Below are positions 12,715 to 24,485 of a stretch of DNA of 64,000 nucleotides, piece after piece; the stretch's first letter is position 1, and each line of letters begins with the position of its first letter. This stretch comes from Nectonema munidae (Eukaryota; Nematomorpha; Nectonematoida; Nectonematidae): positions 1,467,501-1,531,500 of the forward strand of contig JAUIRK010000855.1 in NCBI GenBank assembly GCA_030549495.1, given 5' to 3'. Below the pieces are notes generated by a model that saw only the letters and a list, made by a program, of their open reading frames with translations, searched no databases and had not been told where the DNA came from. Both the position numbers and the translations under genes were made by a program.

Positions 12715-12852
12715 TTAACCCATTTACGACCAATGTTCCTATTTTGGAACATAAGTAATTTCATCTTCGTCTGCTTTTTTCAATGACTTTGAATATAAAT
12801 CGTCTGCGTTTTTTTAGATATCGTCTGCTTTGCTTGGTCTTAAATGGGTTAA
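12715..12852 (+). mobile_element. TTAA MITE type B
   Basis: TTAACCCATTTACGACCAAT left end, stem GTTCC-tatttt-GGAAC, three TCGTCTGC words and right end AAATGGGTTAA, with TTAA at both borders. It interrupts the left arm of the foldback element. Confidence 0.92.
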
Positions 12853-13000
12853 AATGAAAGCTTAAAAAGGTGAAGAACACTCACAAATCAGTTTTGTTTC
12901 ATTTATATTCAATTTATACGATTTTTTTCCACCCAGATGTTATGATAAAGAAAACATTGATACGTTAAGTTTTTAACCTCTGCGTAAACATAAAATCGTA

Positions 13001-13136
13001 TTAACCCGTTAACACCCATGTCGACTATAGTCGACTTTACAAAAATAAAATCGTCTGCGTTTATCAAAGCTCTTTAATACAAATCTTCTGCTTTACATTA
13101 GATATCGTCTGATTATTCCAGTCGTTAACGGGTTAA
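13001..13136 (+). mobile_element. TTAA MITE type A
   Basis: A well-preserved 136-bp copy: TTAACCCGTTAACACCCATG, perfect 16-bp palindrome GTCGACTATAGTCGAC, TCGTCTGCG and TCGTCTGAT words, end GTTAACGGGTTAA. Its last TTAA doubles as the first of the next element. Confidence 0.92.
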
Positions 13137-13270
13137 CCCATTTTAGACCAAGCAAAGCAGGCGATATCTAAAAAAACGCAGACGATTTATATTCAAAGTC
13201 ATTGAAAAAAGCAGACGAAGATGAAATTACTTATGTTCCAAAATAAGAACATTGGTCGTAAATGGGTTAA
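13133..13270 (-). mobile_element. TTAA MITE type B, reversed, abutting type A
   Basis: It starts TTAACCCATTTTAGACCAAG at the TTAA shared with the type A copy and ends GGTCGTAAATGGGTTAA. It carries GGCGATATC, CAGACGATT and CAGACGAAG words and the B-type stem GTTCC/GAAC. The A-then-reversed-B order repeats that at 8394-8661. Confidence 0.92.
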
Positions 13271-15511
13271 TATGATTTACAATGAAATATAAATGAAACA
13301 AAACTGCTTTTTGAGTGTATTCTTCGCCTTATAAGCTTTTACTTTAAGAGTAATTTTTCTAGGGTTTTTTTCAATTTTTTTCGAAACTTTAAGAGACACC
13401 GTTAAATGAAGGCCGATATGAGAGATGTGTGGTGACATAATATCAGAGATGGTTTTATTGATTCGGAATTCGATTTTCAACTATTTTTTTTAGCAAAATA
13501 AAGAACTATAAGGAAAAAACTCTCAAGTTAAAAAAAAACTTTTTTTCTTTAAGAGAACTTATTTTTAAAATTTTTTTTATTTAGTTTTATTTTAGTTTTT
13601 TTAATTGTTCTATATTTTGTTTGATAATGAGATGCTCTCAAATCTCGAAATACATGGATTCTATAAATACCACCTATTCTTTATTTATCCTATTAAAAAT
13701 TTTTGGAACAAAATATCAATTTTGCCTCTTAACATTACTGCTAAACTAAAAGTTATGTCCTATTATAAATACCTTGAATAGAAAAAGAGCTGTTCTAGAA
13801 ATGCAAATTTGAATATAAATATTGATATTTTGTCACTCTTTGATCTGTCACTTCTTTGCTAATAACCCATTTGAGTATTGTTATACCTCGCCAACATCAT
13901 ACTTATTTCTCTCAAATATTTGATCTCAACAACGAATTGATTATACGCAAAGAAATCAAACAAAGTTTTTTTTAATAATAATAATGAACTGCATGGTCTA
14001 AAACGAAGACGTCATCAATGCACCAAACCTGGATAAAATCTTTTATAATAACTAAATTGAAACATTATTACAATTAAATTTACTAAAACCAAATATTGTC
14101 AATAAAGCTTTAGCAATACTTCTTTTAAGTGATTTTGCGTCTCTGATCAGATTTGTTGCGACATTTATTTTTCGTTTTTTCAAAGTATCTTATCATGTAC
14201 ATATCTGTAATTTTTTATAGGTCAGATGGAGTCCACCATGGGACTCTAACCTACTCACCTAGGGATGGGTCTGAGAAAATGTCACTCCGCAACTAGTGTC
14301 ATCCCAGGTGGACAAATTTTGGTTGAACGAGTTCAAATGGACCAATTTCACTTTGACTAGAAATCATTTATTTTAAACGAATTTCAGAAAAACCTTGATA
14401 AAATGATTTTTTTTCTTCCAAATTCGATATTTTATGAACCATTACATATATTGAAGCTGAACGATTTAAGGAAGATGCTCTCTCCCTCCCTCCCCCTCTC
14501 TTCTCTCCTAGCTTTATTTTGTTACATACAACTTCTTTGAAATGTATTAATGTGTGCACTTGTAGTCCTAAGTCCTATTAAAATAATTTTTTTCCCTGTA
14601 TATCGAGTCTTGCGATGGTGCCATATATATAATATAAAATTTTTCACAGATCCGTTATCTAATCTTCACGGATCCCATGTGGAGAACCATTGGGCCCATA
14701 CGATAGTGAAAAAAAAATGAAATTATTAATAATGAAGAATGTGAAAATCGGAACAAAGACAAAAAAAATTTCTTTTTATGCTGAATTGGAGAAGTTTGTA
14801 AAAAAAATTATAATCAACAAGAATACTTCTCTAATAGGTAATAAAATCAACGTATACATTTAGCGTTATTTTAAGCAACACTATTGGATAATTTTATCAT
14901 ATACATATATCTAGAATAAGAAAAAAAACTTTTCTTTTTTTCATAACCTCCTGTATAAATTTTTTTACGAGGATAATCTCTTCTTGGGCTTTTAAAAAAA
15001 ATTCACTCTGACTTCGCCAAATCGTTTTGTGATATCTTGAGTTTTGGCCAGCACCAACCAAATTTCATCATCATGTCACTTCTTCATTTTTCTCCACCAT
15101 CATCATCTCTTTGAGCAATTGAGAAAAAAGGCATTGGTCGCCATCCATCATAAATATTTTCCCTTTGAGAAAAATTGATGATAATTGTGTTGTATATTCA
15201 TTCTCATTCCTCCATGATTGTATAATTTTATGATTATGTTGTTATAGCGTGCGAGATGTGATATATAAAAATATATATACATGTCCCCAACAAAATATCC
15301 ATATTTCAATCCTAATAATTATTATGTGTATGTTTTGACTGGAGGCTCAGCTTCGCTATTATTTGCATATATTTGCATAAAAGTGTAAGGGAAAGATGTC
15401 GTTTGTTTGTTTTTATGCTAATGATTCTTCAAAATTATCGTAATTACAGATAGGCGATGATTTGACTGATTTCTTCACACAAATTTGAGTGTATGTTTTA
15501 TATCTCATGTG

Positions 15512-16190
<679 letters not shown>

Positions 16191-17429
16191 CGTGCACTTT
16201 GCAATGCTCTGGCTAACATAGCTGAAATGTGTTTGCGTGGAGAAAGGACGAATTTTTTTGGAGGTCTTTTAACAACTTCATTAAAGAAAATGCAGTTATA
16301 AATATGGATTCTATTTCAATAATGATAATTTTATAGTAAAATTCGTGTTCTGGGCATATTTTATGGGGGTTATTATCAAATGCGTGTGCAAAAATACGAA
16401 ATTTAAAGGAGCAAAAGATCAATGACATGACAAAAGTGTGACAAGGCGATATTTATTATTAAAAATTTGGCCTATTTGTCTTAGTCCTTTGATCACAATA
16501 TTAAATATATTTTTTTTATGTTATTTTAGTTTTTGAATTTTATACTGAATTCAAAGAAGTGACATTACAAAAGAATGACAAAAAATACAACTAAGAAAGA
16601 AATTTAAAAAATAGTAAATTTTTTTTTCATATCTTCATACTTGGCCAAAATCTTTTCTTAAATAATTCCTGATTATTCAAATATGTCAATGAGTTTAAAA
16701 TAAGGGATATTCTTTTTTTGGAAACTCAATTTCGATGTGTATGTCGAAAAAGTTTTGGAATGAGTTTTTTAAGTAGGCGTCATCAAGTGTGACTTTTACC
16801 GAAATATCTTTCATGGTAAAAATGTATTTTAATTGATATTTCTTTTACATATGAAAAAATTATAAAAAAATTTTTTTTTTTAAAAATATTCAATATTTTT
16901 CACTTTGAACTCGCACATAATCTTCTGAAATCTTTCGAAACCGCGTATTAATTTTCAAATTTCTTATTAAATTGGTGCAAATTTGTTGAAGAGAAAGTTT
17001 TGTAGATGAAAAAATGGACAAATTAGGACATGCCTTTTAAAAATGTTTGTCCAATTTATCTTTCTTGGAATCCTTGAATTAAATTTTTTTTTAAAATTAA
17101 TCCCATGCTAATCGACGAAAATCTTCTATTACTTTTCCAAATGTTTATTACTTCTAAACTTATTTTAATTAATACTTTATGTGAAAAAATGGGAGATATC
17201 AAAACAGGGTTTCATTCAAGCTCTCAGAAAATTGAGTTTTGGAATACGCGTTCTTAAATTCACCTTGAATTTTAAGATGTGGAAATGTAGGAACGTGATC
17301 ATGTTCTCTAAAAGGAGTTCAGAGGGGCAAATAAAATTTATAGTTCCTTACTTACGATCAATTGAAACATAATACTTAGTATATAAAAATAGTAAACGAT
17401 TTTCGTAGAAAAAAAAAATAAAAAAATTC

Positions 17430-18215
17430 GTTCTCAAACACCAAATCAACTGTACTGGTCATCTGCAAAAACCAAAGTACCACTATTTTACTAAAAGGAA
17501 AAATTTATCATAGCGTACAAGTGAATGGCAGAGCAAGACACTACTCAGAACTAGAGCCCTCTTCTATAGTAACTTTTTTGGGATCCCAGTTTTCATTGTG
17601 TTCTACAACTAATCTTTGTTTTTTCGGCTCAGGTAGGATTTGCTTCTGAGTATCTTCTGTCCTTTTCACTGAAAATGTTTCCAGCGTTTGTCGGCCCTTT
17701 GTCATCACATTGTCATTGAACATGCTTACTGTTCTGTTTGTAGTCACCGTGTTTGGGTGATACTTTTCTTCAAAGTTTTGCAGCTCGTTCCATTTTTGAA
17801 ATCATTTCTTTAAAATTTGAGCACTTGAAACATTTCTATCCTCGTCTTTTTCTTCATTTTCATCATCATTACTATTATTTTCATAATCTCTATTTCTAGC
17901 GTCACTCTCTTAGTTTTTCGCTTTCCTTTATCACCGTCACTTATATTTTCTTTAGAAGACATGATTAGCACGGTATCTAAATAAGATGTCATAAAAATTT
18001 GATAAAAATGTCATTTTATAAGCTCTTACCTACTAAGAGAAAAAGAAAGAAAACGCAAGTGACACGTGTAGATTATAAAAGATTCATCACGTGTTTGGCA
18101 GCTGGCTCAATAGCGAATTCTGTTCGAGAACTGAAAGAATTTTAGCTCGTTTTTTGGTCGATAACCGAATTGTACGAATACCGAGACCTTCGAAAACCGA
18201 GGTTCCCCTGTATTT
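17430..18215 (-). mobile_element. Internally deleted Tigger/pogo DNA transposon
   Basis: On the minus strand a start-like MSSKENISDGDKGKRKTKR (about 17960-17900) resembles Tigger transposase N-termini. Then WNELQNFEEKYHP (about 17795-17755, just upstream of the 17541-17747 frame) and TVSMFNDNVMTKGRQTLETF within it resemble the extreme C-terminus. The DNA-binding and DDE catalytic parts that belong between them are absent. The right end (18180-18212) contains ccgagacc and aaaaccgaggttcccctgta, typical of Tigger termini. The left end is not clear. A defective derivative with no autonomous function. Confidence 0.65.
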
Positions 18216-18599
18216 ATTTGTGCTTACCACTTAAATGAACTGACTGGCTTGGGACGCGGTTTTCTGCAAGCGAGTTTTCCGGCCACCGTTAAAAATGGAA
18301 CTAAGTTCGTATTTTGAATTTTAAAAATTAGCAAATTCTTCAACCGATTTAAAAACGAAAAATAAGATAAAATTTGAAAACTTGACAATTTATACCAATT
18401 TAGTTTAAGAGAAATTTCAGTGAATAGTTATAGGGTGCGTTTATTTTTTATTTTTTTTTATTGCGCTGTCGTCATCTATATCCGAGATGAAGCCATTTTC
18501 CTAAGTGGTTTCTCATCCTGATGAGCACTAAATAGTGTAATTTGAAATCTTAACAATAATACGGGTGATATGTACATTCAGAATATAAACTATGTTGTT

Positions 18600-19330
18600 A
18601 TCTCTATATACACACACACAAACATATTCCTCCATTCAGATAAAAGTGTAGGTATCCTGTTGGAAATCGTATTCCGCCTTTTTTTTTACTAAAAAAATTC
18701 TCTTATCCTCTTTTGAAATCCTCATTTTTTCATTGATATATTACAATGTCTCACATCTACATGCTCTCGTAACAATACTCCGTATATGTGATTGTGGTAA
18801 TGCATGTGTATTATTGTATCTCTCCACGCTCAATGTTTATGTACTGTGCTGGATATAAGGTTCTGTGTCTTTGCTTTGTACACGTTGACAATGTGATAGG
18901 TGTGGTGCGCGCGCGCGCGTGTGTTCAGAGTATTAGCAGACGGCAGACAGGTGGCGCCATTTTTAAATCACCCTGATTTCGATTTGGCGTAGTGCTGCTG
19001 GATGAGAAGGATATTTTAAATCGGGGCGTCATTAGTGAAGCTAATCAGCAAGCATCACCACATTCACAAAGCACTCTTTGTGTAATGATGATAAGGCTTG
19101 TCGACAAAATTCACTTCTTTTACCCATCGCTAACTTCATTGTTTGATTTAGCTTTCATTCGCGATCATCAACGTCGTCGTCGTCGTCGTCATCATCTTCG
19201 CGTATGAAATTTCAGGATAAATAATGCTGCAACTGATCATCATCAGGAAGGGGAGAGAGATCTCACGTGTGCTTTCCCTTGATTCAAGAGATTATTTAAT
19301 TGGGTTGTGTGTGTGTGTGTGTGTGTCGTG
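18600..19330. repeat. Scattered short simple repeats
   Basis: (CA)n at 18609-18620, (GC)n then (GT)n at 18907-18924, (CGT)n at about 19170-19190 and (TG)n at 19305-19326. No gene is supported between them. Confidence 0.7.
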
Positions 19331-19941
19331 GCTTTCATTAGAGAAGCGCATACTCTTCCATTTTCAGGCGTTCTTTGTTTTGTGGTGAATAAATTGGGGC
19401 ATCAACTTTCACTGCCAGATCCCAACATTTTAAAAGTTTGTATATCTACTTCTTATTTTCTTGAAATTTTAACATTAATAGTATGATTAATGTTAAATCT
19501 TTTTGGATCAAAAAAACTTGATAGAATTAAGGAATTCAAGTTAATTCAACTCAAAAAATGTGGGTTCAAGTACGATTTAACTGTAAAGTCAACTCTAAAC
19601 GAACTTTTTTTAGCTCGCAAATCGCTAAAACATAACTTCCGCCAAAATTTCTTGATTTACAGTCATCAAGATATAGGCTTGATAGCCTAAAATGTATCTA
19701 TCACTAACCTTTGAAAATGGGATAGAGATTGGATTTAGCGTGTTGGAGTCTCTTAAAAGGTGGGATAAAAGTTGAAATCGAAGTCAGAAATAGTCCTAAA
19801 ATTTTAAATTATGTCATATTTCAAAAAAAAATTTTTCCATATTTCTTTACAATGCATAAAAAAATATTTTTTTTATATTATTTAATATCGTGCAAATTGA
19901 ACAATATTGGTAATTACTTTTATATCAAATCTTACATCTAT

Positions 19942-20980
19942 CAAAATATGAACAGAAAGTTTCATATTTTTTGATTTTTTAAAGAATATTTTTCGATTCT
20001 TTGATTACAGAATTTTATTTTGATTATTTGATAAAATATATTATATAGGTTGGAGATGAATCATCGCGGTATACAGGTTGGAGATGAACCATCGTAGTAT
20101 ACAGGTATAATGTATATAGGTAATAACTTATGTAGCATCGTCTCCCCGAATGAGGTATATCAAATCTTACATCTAGCAGAATGTGAACAGAAAGTTGAAC
20201 ATTGTCTCCCTAGTCATTAGTACATGGAATAGAAACCATCGTAGTATACAGGTTGGAGATATATATATATATACAGTTCAACCTGTCAAAAGCGCCACCT
20301 CCCTAATCGATCCAGTTTTGAAAGAACAGATATCATACCAATTGAAACGAACCTTTGAATGAGCTCGACTTCTCTACCCTCCAGCGATTCAGTTCAAGCC
20401 CAATGATACTCATAACCTGTTACTAAGCGCCATTATAGCATTAAGCTGATATACATACACTCAATATATCCTACCCATTTTAGATTATAGGCTAGCTTAC
20501 CAAAAAATAGACAAAATATCATTCCCTGAATAATGTTTCGGAATACTTATACTACATTTTTGTATATGCTCATCATGTATAATGAAAAAAGCAACCACAA
20601 AATTTGTTATTGTGAAAGTATAGGTAATAACTTTTGTAACATCGTATGAGGTAGCAAAATATGAACAGAAAGTTTGATATTTTTTGATTTTTTAAAGAAT
20701 ATTTTTCGATTCTTTGATTACAGAATTTTATTTTGATTATTTGATAAGGTTGGAGATGAATTATCGCGTTATACAGGTTGGAGATGAACCAACGTAGTAT
20801 ACAAATGTATATGTAATAACTTATGTAGTATCGTCTCCCCGAATGAGGTATATCAAATCTTACATCTAGCCGAATGTGAACAGAAAGTTGAACATTGTCT
20901 CCCTAGTCATTTGTACATGGAATAGAAACCATCGTAGTATACAGGGTGGAGATGAATCATCGTAGTATACAGGTTGGAGA
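19942..20980 (+). repeat. Direct ~310-bp duplication with 30-bp internal iterations
   Basis: 19942-20258 and 20655-20970 match closely, about 713 bp apart. Shared landmarks are aaaatatgaacagaaagttt, gattctttgattacagaatt, cgtctccccgaatgaggtat and ttgtctccctagtcatt. Within each copy a ~30-bp word (ggttggagatgaaccatcgt + agtatacag) is repeated two to four times. The spacer starts at 20273 with cagttcaacctgtcaaaagc, which resembles a pogo/Tigger-type end. It looks like a MITE family with subterminal tandem words or a segmental duplication. Confidence 0.75.
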
Positions 20981-21384
20981 TGATACTCAATTTGTCTAAA
21001 TATAATATATATATATATATCTAAAAAATTGTATCACCCAAAACAACAACAAAACATTAACAACTGAAATCATTTTTACTCAATATTATCATTCTAGGAG
21101 TCAGAGTTAGACAGTAGTTCTCTTCTGACTCCGACTTCTTATTTTTGCCAACAATGGATTCCTAATTTCAAAACAATGGATTCCTAATCTGCAGATACGG
21201 ACATCCATCCCGACATTGAAGTTGGCTTGTTCAAAGTATAATAACATTGGATTTGTGATTTTTGTCAACTTCTTTGTTTCGTTAGTTATGTACGTGCTCT
21301 GACTGAAAAAGGTTTTCACATGTCTTCTCTAGCCAAAGCTCTCCATACCATCGTATATATACCATTTTTAGTTGCTTTTATTCT

Positions 21385-21522
21385 TTAACCCATTTACGAC
21401 CAATGTTCCTATTTTGGAACATAAGTAATTTCATCTTCGTCTGCTTTTTTCAATGACTTTGAATATAAATCGTCTGCGTTTTTTTAGATATCGTCTGCTT
21501 TGATTGGTCTTAAATGGGTTAA
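21385..21522 (+). mobile_element. TTAA MITE type B
   Basis: Almost identical to 12715-12852: TTAACCCATTTACGACCAAT, GTTCC/GGAAC stem, three TCGTCTGC words, AAATGGGTTAA. It is inserted in a T-rich dispersed repeat (accatttttagttg before it, tttttcaat after it). Confidence 0.93.
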
Positions 21523-22848
21523 ATTGTTTTTTCAATACAAATTTCTCCTTTTGCAATTCTATTCTATCTTTTTTCAATTGCCTTTTGTCTGTTCGAATTT
21601 CAGAATTTTTTTTAGAATGTAATGGTTTATTTTTCAATGAAACCAAATATACAAAATAAGTGCGCATAATTCGACCATCAATATGGGGTAAATTATGACG
21701 AAAAATCCACAGGTTTCACTTCTAATTTGTCATCCAAGTGTATTTTATCTTCTTTTTTTTCATTTTTATTTTGACTTTTTTAATTTATAATTTTTCAATT
21801 CTATTATTTCTTATTTCAATCAATTTTGAAATTTTAAATTTTTTTTGAAACAATTAAAGCAAAAGTTTACTTTCTTCTTTTGATTCCTCTTTCTGGCAAT
21901 CTTGATAATATTGTTGAAAAACTATCTACACGTAGAAGCTAATCTAAAATAGTTCCGTGAAGTCGTTATATAAACATTTTGATATTCATTATGTTGGAAG
22001 CAATAGGCACTTGAAATTCAAATTCTTCTTACAAAATTGTTCTCACTGTGGTGAAATTAAAACAGGCATAACGATTTTTCAGATGAATGTATGCAAAGTT
22101 TTGACGAATATCATCTGGACTGTAACGTATTTATTTGTCAAAATCATACCCTTAAAGCAAATTCAATTTGACTAGACAGCATTAATTACTCAGCTTAAAC
22201 TCATTCACAAAAATTGGATATCTACTGTCTGTCTGTCGGTGGTTTGATTCTTATTGGTTGAAATAGACCAATCATATTGGGAGAAAATGAACCAATCCAA
22301 TACAGCGAAAACGAGACTGGCTAGTACATATATAATGTTATATAAAATTCTTTCCTACCATATCGACTTATTGTAAACTTGTATCAATTGGAAAATTTCT
22401 TTGCCAATGAAAAATATGATGCTTTCTCCAAAATCTCGAATAGAATATCGCAATGAATTTTAGATGCTTAATTGAATTAGAACTGATTTTATTCAGTGCA
22501 ATGTAGAGGATGTAGAATTGATCTTCACTTCACTGACTACTGACAATGCTAATGAGAACCAGGCACGCTTTTCTGATCTCATCTAGTTATTTGAATGTGC
22601 GAATTTTTGTCATTACCTCGCATATTCAATGATGTTGATAAGATAGCAGTCACGTTTTTCGTAGATTCACGAATCAAGAGATCTTTTGGACAAATAGTTT
22701 ACAAGATGAACACACAAAAGATTTCGTGACATCCAAAGCCAGATTTCATTCGCATTCCAGAAACTAGATTTATTGATTGATTAGTAAGGCAATTAAAGCC
22801 AATAAATATATAAATACTATTGATCTACGTCATATGATTATATATATA

Positions 22849-23150
22849 TATATACACCAATTTTAGTTCTATTTTGTCTTTCCCGAGTTTAAATTTCTCG
22901 TTGTACTATTTTTAATTTTTTGATATTTTGACTACACGATGAATTTTTAAAAAAAATTCAGAAAATCAGAAGCCATATCATTTCAACTTTTAATTATTTC
23001 GCAAATAAATATGATTAGTACATGACAAAGTAATATAAATATCACAAATGCAAAACTAAAATAAAAAGAAAGTTGAAAGAAACCGAATTGAAAAAAAGAC
23101 AATATAGAATTGAAAAAAGACAAATATAACTAAAAATGGTGTATATATAG
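22849..23150. repeat. Dispersed TATACC-ATTTTTAGTTCTATTTTGTC motif, inverted pair
   Basis: Plus copy at about 22850-22885 (acaccaattttagttctatt) and minus copy at 23088-23150 (tgaaaaaagacaaatataac, taaaaatggtgtatata). Relatives lie at 11365, 21361, 26880-26930, 38130 (reversed) and 39052-39270. Probably the ends of an AT-rich non-autonomous transposon family. Confidence 0.5.
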
Positions 23151-24334
23151 AGAGAATGATGAAAACATGGCTTTTAAAATAACGTTTTTGCCTATTGGTT
23201 GAAGAGGCAAAATATTAAAATACACTTAATTTTCCCTAATTTAAAATTTTTTTATGTCAATCCAGAATTTGACATTATCAAACCGGGACAAAAATGGTAT
23301 TGAAAAAAGTCAGCAACAAAAATTTGTATTTATTACAAAAATAATATGAACAAAACGGTGAAAGATGAGTTTATATAATAAAAAAAGAAATAACCAATCC
23401 CATTTGGCGTTAATTTTTTTAAACTTCCTTTTTTAGCATAAAAGATAAGTGAATGAAAAACCGGGATTCTCATAAATCCTCGGGGATTCCGTTGTTAAGC
23501 CACGTCAAAACAATTCCGAAAAAATGGAACATCTGGCAATCCTGATATAAAGTCAATTTTTTCTGTTAAAAGTCAATATAAAAATACTAATTTAACACGA
23601 CTAACAAGTGATTACTTTTAGTTAAGAACTGTTATTATAACTTTATGGTTAGTATCGGGTTCGAACCCAAATCCTCAACTTATACTAGACTCTAGATTCG
23701 GGTTTATTAACTCCTTTTTTCAGATATATTGACCCCTTATAATTTATAATTGCTTTGGATTGCGCTTTAAAATATCCATGAGTTGGCAATTGTCATCTGT
23801 CAATCTTATCAATACGTAGTTATGATTGGTGCAACAAGATTTCTGACACAATTGGCCTAAATGAAAATTCAAATTTTTTCAAATGCAAAATATGAGATGG
23901 GAAAATGGAGACAAGAAATTGAGATGTTAAAAGAATGTGAGCTTTAAGTAGTGAAATAAAAAAAATAAAGAAGAAAAATTTATTTAAACCTTGATTTGTC
24001 ATGATTGTGATTCAGCCTAGCCTTCTGTGTAGATCGTGAAGATTTGCAATCATCACACATATTTGGTAAACGTGGGCAGCCAACAGATTGTCATTATTCT
24101 ATGACATAGAGTGATGCTCAAAATATTGACATATGTTCTAGCGATATTGTTCTCTTTAAAACATAAAATGTCTTGCATAAAAACAGTCAACTCATCTGTT
24201 GGTATAAACAAGGAATGCTATATAACAAGACACTAAATGGTTCCATGAAACACATATGTTAACATTCTTGTGTATGTTAAATATTGGAAGAATTTGATGA
24301 AAATGAAAAAATGGCGTGTTAGCTACGTGTATGT

Positions 24335-24485
24335 TTTTCTAGCCAATTGGACACCAGACTTTTGGGCAGTTCATTTGAATAGTCAGAATTTCATCAACGA
24401 ATCTTTAAATAATTTGTTCGACTATAGTTTAATTTGATTGGTTAAAATATTAAAATTATCTAAAGAATTATAGCCAATTGTTAGA
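24335..24485 (-). repeat. Dispersed CCAAT/ATTGG repeat, reversed
   Basis: It has ttgaatagtcagaatttc, aataattt, tttgattggttaaa and agccaattg, matching the family at 11188 and 38293. Ends not defined. Confidence 0.45.

Larger units (their letters stand above)
12678..13394. mobile_element. Foldback element with nested TTAA MITEs
   Basis: Left arm (12678-12714 continued at 12853-12922) and right arm (13271-13394, inverted) match over about 110 bases. Shared landmarks include ctcttaaagtttc, cctaga, tactcttaa, aaagctta, acactca and cagttttgtttcatttata. The left arm is interrupted at a TTAA by a type B MITE, while the right arm keeps the uninterrupted site. The loop holds a type A and a reversed type B MITE. 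Confidence 0.8.

Noticed and set aside
23641-23690. B-box-like GGGTTCGAACCC, possible tRNA
   Set aside because: No A box or cloverleaf arms could be found around it.
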